Positions 40,809 to 45,157 of a DNA stretch of 45,157 nucleotides are shown here, in pieces; positions within the stretch are counted from its first letter, which is position 1, and each line of letters starts with the position of its first letter. A program made the translations under genes and the position numbers. Location: positions 1-45,157 of the forward strand of contig PUNT01000193.1 in assembly GCA_003551905.1 (NCBI GenBank), given 5' to 3'. The DNA comes from Halanaerobiales bacterium (lineage in GTDB: Bacteria > Bacillota > Halanaerobiia > B1SED10-174). Under the pieces are notes generated by a model. That model was not told the origin of the DNA. It saw only the letters and a program-made list of their open reading frames with translations, and did no database searches.

Positions 40809-41621
40809 GTGCTGGAAGGGGAAAACAAGGAACCAGAATTTGAAAAGAGGGTTTGTGAGGAGCTGCTGGAATTGTTAGAGGTAATGGAGACGTTGCGAAG
40901 CCCTCGTGGCTGCCCATGGGATGGAGAGCAGGATCATGAAAGCCTTTCTCCCTATCTGCTCCAGGAAGCATATGAAGTGATTGAAGCCATAGAAAGTGAA
41001 GATGAAGCCCGACTCCGGGAGGAACTGGGAGATCTACTGCTTCAGGTCGTGTTTCACGGGCAGATTGCCCGAGAGAAGAAAAGTTTTGATTTTTCCCACA
41101 TATGCCGGAGTATCAAGAAAAAACTCATAAAGAGACATCCCCACGTTTTTGGAGAACTTTCTGTTAAACAGGCCGGTGAAGTAATTAAGAACTGGGAGGC
41201 TATCAAGAGAAGAGAGAAGAAAGAGAGAAAGAGCCTCCTGGATGGAGTTTCCAAAGCTCAGCCAGCCCTGTTAGAAGCCAGTGAACTGCAGGTAAGAGCA
41301 GCTGCAGTGGGCTTTGATTGGCCAGATTACCGAGGGGCTCTGGCCAAGCTGGAGGAGGAGCTGACAGAATTAAAAGAAGTGCTGGAAAATGAACCTGGGA
41401 AAGTGTCTGAGGAAATTGGTGATTTGCTATTTGCTGCAGTGAATGTTGCCAGGTTAATGGGTATTGATGGGGAAATGGCTTTACGCAGTACCAACAATAA
41501 ATTCAGGAAAAGGTTTAAAAGAATTGAAAGTGAATTAAGTAAAAAGGGACGTGATATTGAAAGAGCATCCCTGGCAGAAATGGACTCAATTTGGGAAGAT
41601 AGCAAGGAGGAGAAGGAGTGA
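40809..41621 (+). CDS. mazG: Nucleoside triphosphate pyrophosphohydrolase
   Basis: MazG hydrolyses NTPs to NMPs and PPi, cleaning the nucleotide pool. Two tandem MazG domains are present: first about residues 15-115 with RGCPWDGEQDHESLSPYLLQEAYE and EELGDLLLQVVFH, second about 150-255 with EEELTELKE and EEIGDLLFAAVNVARL. The E-x-x-E…E-x-x-D metal motifs are complete in both. In Bacillus the homologue YabN carries an additional N-terminal methylase domain; this 270-residue form lacks it. GTG start, seven bases from GGAGG. Its stop overlaps the GTG of the carboxypeptidase gene. Confidence 0.95.
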   Translation: MLEGENKEPEFEKRVCEELLELLEVMETLRSPRGCPWDGEQDHESLSPYLLQEAYEVIEAIESEDEARLREELGDLLLQVVFHGQIAREKKSFDFSHICRSIKKKLIKRHPHVFGELSVKQAGEVIKNWEAIKRREKKERKSLLDGVSKAQPALLEASELQVRAAAVGFDWPDYRGALAKLEEELTELKEVLENEPGKVSEEIGDLLFAAVNVARLMGIDGEMALRSTNNKFRKRFKRIESELSKKGRDIERASLAEMDSIWEDSKEEKE

Positions 41622-42778
41622 AAAGTTTTTTTCCTGGTTTTTTACTGCTGGTTTTTTTAGTTATAGTCCCGTTTCAGCCGGTTCTGGCTGTGGATATTGA
41701 TTTGCCAGGAGAATCAGCGTTACTTTTATGTGGTGAGACCGGGCAGATCCTATATGAAAAGGATCCCCACATGATTGTGGAGCCGGCCAGCATTACCAAG
41801 ATAATGTCCATGATTTTAGTTCAGGAGGCCATTGAAAGAGGCGAAGTCTCCATGGACGATATGGTTACAGTGAGCAGATATGCACAGTCCATGGGGGGCT
41901 CGCAGATTTATCTGCATGCTGGCGAACAGGTGAGCGTGCGAGATCTTATGCTGGCTGTTGCCATAAGTTCAGGCAATGATGCTACTGTTGCCCTGGCAGA
42001 GCATGTGGCAGGGTCTGAGGATGCCTTTGTCAGACTGATGAATCGCCGGGCCCAGGAACTGGGCATGGAAAACACAGTTTTCTCCAATTCTACCGGTTTA
42101 CCTCCTGAGCACGGAGAGCATCACACCACAGCTTATGACATCGGTCTTATGAGCCTGGAATTTATTCAACACCCTGAGCTTCTGGAAAAGACCAAAATAT
42201 GGTTAGATTACCTGGACCTTCCGGGTCGGCAGGCCATGCTGGTTAATTTCAATAGACTGGTGCGTTTCTACCCCGGAGTGGATGGCATTAAAACCGGCCA
42301 TACCACCACAGCCGGTTACTGTATTGCTGCAACTGCTGAACGAGATGATCGTCGCTTTATTGCAGTAATCATGAAGATGGAGTCAGAAGATGAACGCATG
42401 GAGGCAACAAGACAATTCCTTGATTTTGCCTTCCGGGCATATATCAGGGAGATGGTGGTAAAAGAAGGAGAGAAGGTTAGGAAACTGGAAATTCCAACAG
42501 CTCGTCATCCTGAAGTAGAGGTTTTCGCCGGAACCACCCTGGCTCCCTATATTCGCAGGGGGGGAGAGCCGGTTACAAAAGAGATTGAAATTGATGAGGA
42601 ACTGGAAGCACCTTTAAAGGCAGGACAGGTTGTTGGCACAATTCGTGCCTATCAAAAGGAGATGTTTTTAGGGGAAATTGATATAGTTGTCAAGGAGGAC
42701 ACTCCCCGAGCTGGTTTCTTATCCATACTATGGCGACGATTTGTCAATTTCCTGATGAATTTATTAGCACCAAGGTGA
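41618..42778 (+). CDS. dacF: D-alanyl-D-alanine carboxypeptidase (DacF-like)
   Basis: The secreted penicillin-binding protein trims the terminal D-Ala from peptidoglycan stems. A signal peptide (MKSFFPGFLLLVFLVIVPFQPVLA) is followed by the S11 domain with Ser58-x-x-Lys61 (SITK), SGN at 118-120 and KTG at 225-227. A C-terminal beta domain (about 275-360) and an amphipathic anchor (SILWRRFVNFLMNLLAPR) follow. In Bacillus dacF is forespore-expressed and sets cortex crosslinking; the neighbouring mazG and spoIID here do not prove that timing. GTG start coupled to the mazG stop. A terminator follows. Confidence 0.93.
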   Translation: MKSFFPGFLLLVFLVIVPFQPVLAVDIDLPGESALLLCGETGQILYEKDPHMIVEPASITKIMSMILVQEAIERGEVSMDDMVTVSRYAQSMGGSQIYLHAGEQVSVRDLMLAVAISSGNDATVALAEHVAGSEDAFVRLMNRRAQELGMENTVFSNSTGLPPEHGEHHTTAYDIGLMSLEFIQHPELLEKTKIWLDYLDLPGRQAMLVNFNRLVRFYPGVDGIKTGHTTTAGYCIAATAERDDRRFIAVIMKMESEDERMEATRQFLDFAFRAYIREMVVKEGEKVRKLEIPTARHPEVEVFAGTTLAPYIRRGGEPVTKEIEIDEELEAPLKAGQVVGTIRAYQKEMFLGEIDIVVKEDTPRAGFLSILWRRFVNFLMNLLAPR

Positions 42779-42801
42779 GCCGGGTAATCCCCGGCTTTTT
42801 T
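42779..42801 (+). terminator. Intrinsic terminator of the carboxypeptidase gene
   Basis: GCCGGG/CCCGGC stem with a five-base loop and six T, starting at the base after the stop codon. Confidence 0.88.
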
Positions 42802-42868
42802 GTTAGCAGCAGGGAATAAAGAGCTGATTTTATTGGCATGATAGGATTGAGGAGGTCCTGCTGCGGTC

Positions 42869-43789
42869 ATGAAAAAAACTGCCCTTTTACTTCTGGTAGT
42901 CTTATTGTTCAGTGGATGCAATATTGTGCGTATTGCTGGCATGGCAGATTCTTTTCCCCTGGATGAGGAGCCAAGAATCATTGTTGATCTGCCAGATGGT
43001 GGAGAGGAAAGCATGTTACTTGAAGAGTATGTAGCTGGCGTTGTAGCCGGGGAAATGAAGCCGGACTGGCATCCCAATGCTTATGCCGCCCAGGCAATAA
43101 TAGCCAGAACCTTTGCTCTGGCCTATCTGGAAGAGAATGATACGGATACCATAAGTGGTGATTTTGCTGAAGCCCAGGCTTTCAAACCAGAGCAGGTCAC
43201 CCCTGTTATCAGGGATGCTGTTGCCAGAACCAGGGGGCAGGTGGTATCATATAATGGAGAATATATTTCTGCCTGGTTTCATTCGCATGCTGGAGGGAGA
43301 ACTACCAGCGCTCAGGTGGGACTGGACTATCAGGACGATGAGCCACCATATGTTCAGAGTGTTTCGTCTCCTGACTTCATTGCCCCTGATAATGTGAATA
43401 ACTGGCAGGTTAGTTTTACCCAGGAAGAAATAATGGAGGCTGTCAAAAGCGTTTCCGGAGATGCTGTAGGCACCGTGGAGAGAATAGTGCCAGTGAATAT
43501 CAATGTATGCGGGCGGCCGGAACAGCTCAGAATAGAGGGGAGTGCAGGTAGTACGGTAGTTTCAGCTCCTAACTTCCGCAATGAAATAGGTTCTGAAGAA
43601 TTGAAATCCACCATGTTTGCAGAAATAGCCAGGCAGGATGAAGGGTTTATCTTTACCGGAACCGGTTTTGGTCACGGGGTCGGGCTCAGCCAGTGGGGGG
43701 CTTTGGCCATGGCCCGGCGGGGAAATACACCCCAGGATATAATACGCTATTACTATCGAGGGATAAGAATCACCCGGTTATATGATTAA
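42869..43789 (+). CDS. spoIID: SpoIID-type lytic transglycosylase, predicted lipoprotein
   Basis: SpoIID cleaves glycan strands during engulfment. The 306-residue protein has a lipobox LLFSGC with Cys17, so it should be a lipoprotein rather than carry the usual single membrane helix of Bacillus SpoIID. The domain contains LEEYVAGVVAGEMKPDWHPNAYAAQAIIARTFAL with the catalytic Glu in GEM, the WFHSHAGGRTTSA metal-site region and GFGHGVGLSQWGALAMA. GGAGGT lies 12 bases upstream of the ATG, a long spacing. Lnt at the other end of this window could triacylate it. It could also be a SpoIID/LytB-family paralogue used in vegetative cells. Confidence 0.9.
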   Translation: MKKTALLLLVVLLFSGCNIVRIAGMADSFPLDEEPRIIVDLPDGGEESMLLEEYVAGVVAGEMKPDWHPNAYAAQAIIARTFALAYLEENDTDTISGDFAEAQAFKPEQVTPVIRDAVARTRGQVVSYNGEYISAWFHSHAGGRTTSAQVGLDYQDDEPPYVQSVSSPDFIAPDNVNNWQVSFTQEEIMEAVKSVSGDAVGTVERIVPVNINVCGRPEQLRIEGSAGSTVVSAPNFRNEIGSEELKSTMFAEIARQDEGFIFTGTGFGHGVGLSQWGALAMARRGNTPQDIIRYYYRGIRITRLYD

Positions 43790-43852
43790 TTAGAGGACAA
43801 ATTAATGGTTTTGTCGAAATATTCATTAATGCAAAGAAGGGAGGGGATTCTT

Positions 43853-44368
43853 GTGGCTAATTGGGAAAGCGTAAAAAGGACCGCCAGGAGATTCTTTAGT
43901 AAGTCCAAGGTTAGAACTGAAGAGGCACTCCAGATCACCCAGTTAAACCAACGTCTTCGGACGCTACGCAATGAGCGAGATGAAGGGATAAAAAAGCTGG
44001 GTGAAGAAGCGTATAAATACTGGCAGGATGGGGCCTTGCAGCTACCTGCTCTGGAGGAGTTATGCCTTCTGGTTAAGGGAAAAGAGGAAGAAATACAGAA
44101 AACTGAATATGAGAAGGAAGAAGTTCGGCGGACTTATGCGCAAAAAATAGAAGAATTTGAGGAAACTGAAAAAGTTAAGCCTGAGGAGCCTGTAGAAGAA
44201 GAGGAACCTATTACCAAAGAAGAGGAATCCATTATAGAAAAGGAACCATCAGAAGAAGAGCCTGAAAGGGAAGAGGAAGAAAAAGCAGATGAAATGCCGG
44301 ATAAAAAAACTGACATATGGCAGCAGCAGAAAACTGAGGAAGATGACAGCTACAGGGAAAAAGAATAG
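43853..44368 (+). CDS. Coiled-coil protein with acidic tail, unknown function
   Basis: I do not recognise this family. The track starts at ATG 43805, but GGGAGGGG lies six bases before GTG 43853, giving 171 residues beginning VANWESVKRTARRFFSKSK. The first 40 residues are basic, then a heptad-like coiled coil (about 25-110, LRTLRNERDEGIKKLGEEAYKYWQDG) leads into a Glu/Pro/Lys low-complexity tail (about 112-171). No membrane segment is present. It follows spoIID by 63 bases without a terminator and may share its transcript. The charge segregation suggests a scaffold or partner-binding protein. Confidence 0.75.
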   Translation: MANWESVKRTARRFFSKSKVRTEEALQITQLNQRLRTLRNERDEGIKKLGEEAYKYWQDGALQLPALEELCLLVKGKEEEIQKTEYEKEEVRRTYAQKIEEFEETEKVKPEEPVEEEEPITKEEESIIEKEPSEEEPEREEEEKADEMPDKKTDIWQQQKTEEDDSYREKE

Positions 44369-44392
44369 CTTGAATCCATTTACAGTCAATTG

Positions 44393-44438
44393 ATGCCGCC
44401 CGGGAGTGCATATAGGGACTACAGGGCGGTATTTTTTC
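44393..44438 (+). terminator. Intrinsic terminator after the coiled-coil gene
   Basis: ATGCCGCCC/GGGCGGTAT stem (one G-U pair) with a 22-base loop, followed by six T. Confidence 0.75.
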
Positions 44439-44490
44439 CTGGAAAGCCAGAGAATTTATGTATACTGGGGAAAGCTGATTCTCCGGATAC

Positions 44491-44519
44491 TTGATTTTTG
44501 CCCCGGCTTAACATATAAT
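44491..44519 (+). promoter_or_regulatory. tRNA operon promoter P1 (sigma-A)
   Basis: TTGATT and TATAAT with a 17-base spacer. It lies 71 bases upstream of the second, stronger promoter, giving a tandem arrangement as is common for stable-RNA operons. Confidence 0.65.
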
Positions 44520-44561
44520 ATTAGAGAACGTCAGCTGGGGTAAAAAATCAGAAGTTCATCG

Positions 44562-44590
44562 TTGACAAGAAAAACTTGAGCAGGTATAAT
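44562..44590 (+). promoter_or_regulatory. tRNA operon promoter P2 (consensus sigma-A)
   Basis: TTGACA and TATAAT separated by 17 bases, a perfect consensus. The predicted +1 falls about 12 bases before the first tRNA. Confidence 0.9.
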
Positions 44591-44608
44591 AAGAAGCGCA
44601 CACCACAT

Positions 44609-44683
44609 TGGGGTGTCGCCAAGCGGTAAGGCAAAGGACTTTGGATCCTTTACGCGCAGGTTCGAATCCTGCCACCCCAGCCA
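44609..44683 (+). tRNA. tRNA-Gln(TTG)
   Basis: Seven-bp acceptor TGGGGTG/CACCCCA, with the weak U1:A72 pair typical of bacterial tRNA-Gln. The anticodon loop is CTTTGGA with TTG, the T-loop is TTCGAAT and CCA is encoded. First gene of the operon. Confidence 0.95.
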
Positions 44684-44686
44684 TGT

Positions 44687-44762
44687 GGGCCATTAGCTCA
44701 GTTGGCAGAGCACCTGACTTTTAATCAGGGTGTCCCAGGTTCGAATCCTGGATGGCTCACCA
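44687..44762 (+). tRNA. tRNA-Lys(TTT)
   Basis: Acceptor GGGCCAT/ATGGCTC with one G-U pair, D-arm TAGCTCAGTTGG, anticodon loop CTTTTAA with TTT, discriminator A and encoded CCA. Confidence 0.95.
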
Positions 44763-44765
44763 TAC

Positions 44766-44842
<77 letters not shown>

Positions 44843-44861
44843 ATTTTTCTTTAAATCAGGC

Positions 44862-44955
44862 GGAGAGATACCCAAGTTGGCTGAAGGGGCGGGTTTGCTA
44901 AACCTGTAGTAGGGGGTTACCCCTAGCGAGGGTTCGAATCCCTCTCTCTCCGCCA
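44862..44955 (+). tRNA. tRNA-Ser(GCT)
   Basis: Acceptor GGAGAGA/TCTCTCC, a long variable arm (TAGGGGGTTACCCCTA region) as expected for class II tRNA, anticodon GCT, discriminator G and encoded CCA. Confidence 0.95.
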
Positions 44956-44958
44956 TCT

Positions 44959-45034
44959 GCCCCCATCGTCTAGTGGACTAGGACACTGGCCTTTCACGCC
45001 GGCGGCAGGGGTTCAAATCCCCTTGGGGGTGCCA
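44959..45034 (+). tRNA. tRNA-Glu(TTC)
   Basis: Acceptor GCCCCCA/TGGGGGT, with G:U at 1:72, anticodon loop CTTTCAC with TTC, discriminator G and encoded CCA. Confidence 0.95.
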
Positions 45035-45037
45035 TAT

Positions 45038-45113
45038 GGGCGGATAGCTCAGTTGGGAGAGCACCTGCCTTACAAGCAGGGGGTCACAGGTTCAAGTCCT
45101 GTTTCGCCAACCA
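45038..45113 (+). tRNA. tRNA-Val(TAC) with a 1:72 mismatch
   Basis: D-arm TAGCTCAGTTGG, anticodon loop CTTACAA with TAC, and T-arm ACAGG/CCTGT are normal, and CCA is encoded. The acceptor is GGGCGGA against TTCGCCA: pairs 2-7 form (6:67 is G-U), but G1 faces A72. The usual valine tRNA would have C72. Confidence 0.92.
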
Positions 45114-45125
45114 TCTTTAAGAAGC

Positions 45126-45157
45126 GGAGCTGTAGCGAAGTGGCTCAACGCGCCGGC
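45126..45157 (+). tRNA. Seventh tRNA, cut by the window end (perhaps tRNA-Asp)
   Basis: The sequence fits acceptor GGAGCTG, T8-A9, D-stem GCG/CGC and the 5' anticodon-stem arm CCGGC, and then the window stops before the anticodon. CCGGC arms are common in tRNA-Asp, but identity cannot be settled here. Confidence 0.6.

Noticed and set aside
42814-42844. Possible sigma-E promoter before spoIID
   Set aside because: GAATAAA and CATGATAG are a poor match and the spacing is too long.
44512-44520. CATATAATA before the tRNA operon as a sporulation -10
   Set aside because: It is better explained as the TATAAT of a sigma-A promoter with TTGATT 17 bases upstream; no matching mother-cell -35.

Overview
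This window looks like chromosomal DNA from an endospore-forming Firmicute that probably also has an outer membrane. The sporulation evidence is direct: spoVG, spoVT, a lipoprotein spoIID, a dacF-type carboxypeptidase, a SipL-like SPOCS+LysM protein and three further SPOCS (DUF3794) proteins. The ispE…spoVG…glmU-ctc-pth-mfd-spoVT-flippase-mazG gene string is also the one seen in Bacillus and clostridia. The diderm evidence is an intact apolipoprotein N-acyltransferase (lnt) behind glycosyltransferases, and an operon that encodes two TolC-family outer-membrane efflux proteins with a MacA/MacB-type pump. Both gene types also occur in a few lineages thought to be monoderm, so the envelope type is inference. 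I cannot name the genus. I saw no insertion sequence, prophage, integron or CRISPR array, and no stretch over 300 bases lacks a gene.

Layout. (1) 1-3758, plus strand: tail of a GT2 glycosyltransferase (cut by the window edge), a second GT2, a GT-B glycosyltransferase and lnt, all translationally overlapped. (2) 9809-3759, minus strand: an efflux operon in the order tetR, tolC-like, tolC-like, adaptor, ATPase, permease. It is driven by a consensus sigma-A promoter with a palindromic operator at the predicted +1. (3) 10025-10588: a secreted CAP-domain protein. (4) 10649-17799: a sporulation-surface island. It holds four SPOCS proteins with 1, 5, 3 and 3 repeats (the last with a LysM domain), one oppositely oriented unknown gene, and a 39-residue Lys-rich protein missed by the ORF track. 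The four SPOCS genes and the small gene each have their own promoter resembling the mother-cell sigma-K/sigma-E consensus, and most end in their own hairpin terminator. (5) 17926-22532: a Ca2+/H+ antiporter-like protein, then cyanophycinase and cyanophycin synthetase. (6) 22549-28271: ispE, a MobA-like nucleotidyltransferase, a divergent two-P-loop-type ATPase, glnA, an ECF-transporter S component and an AIR-synthase-family protein. (7) 28301-42778: spoVG, a GNAT acetyltransferase, a polysaccharide deacetylase, glmU, ctc (L25), pth, mfd, spoVT, two tandem MOP flippases, mazG and a D,D-carboxypeptidase. Relative to Bacillus, prs and fin are missing and the GNAT/deacetylase pair is inserted. (8) 42869-44368: spoIID and a coiled-coil acidic protein. 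(9) 44491-45157: two tandem sigma-A promoters and a tRNA operon (Gln, Lys, fMet, Ser, Glu, Val, and a seventh cut by the window end).

How it fits together. Much of the window serves the envelope and the spore: glycan and lipoprotein modification, cell-wall precursor synthesis (glmU), lipid-linked sugar flipping, peptidoglycan remodelling (SpoIID, DacF, deacetylase) and the coat/exosporium (SPOCS proteins). The cyanophycin genes could supply a nitrogen reserve, possibly used during sporulation.

The most interesting items are the SPOCS-repeat island with a shared promoter signature, the 39-residue basic protein inside that regulon, and the spoVT leader. In that leader a 46-nt hairpin separates a strong Shine-Dalgarno from the start codon, and folding it gives near-ideal spacing. 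Two tRNA oddities (tRNA-Val 1:72 mismatch, tRNA-fMet with A:U at 29:41) and a terminator-like hairpin downstream of the glmU promoter also deserve a look.
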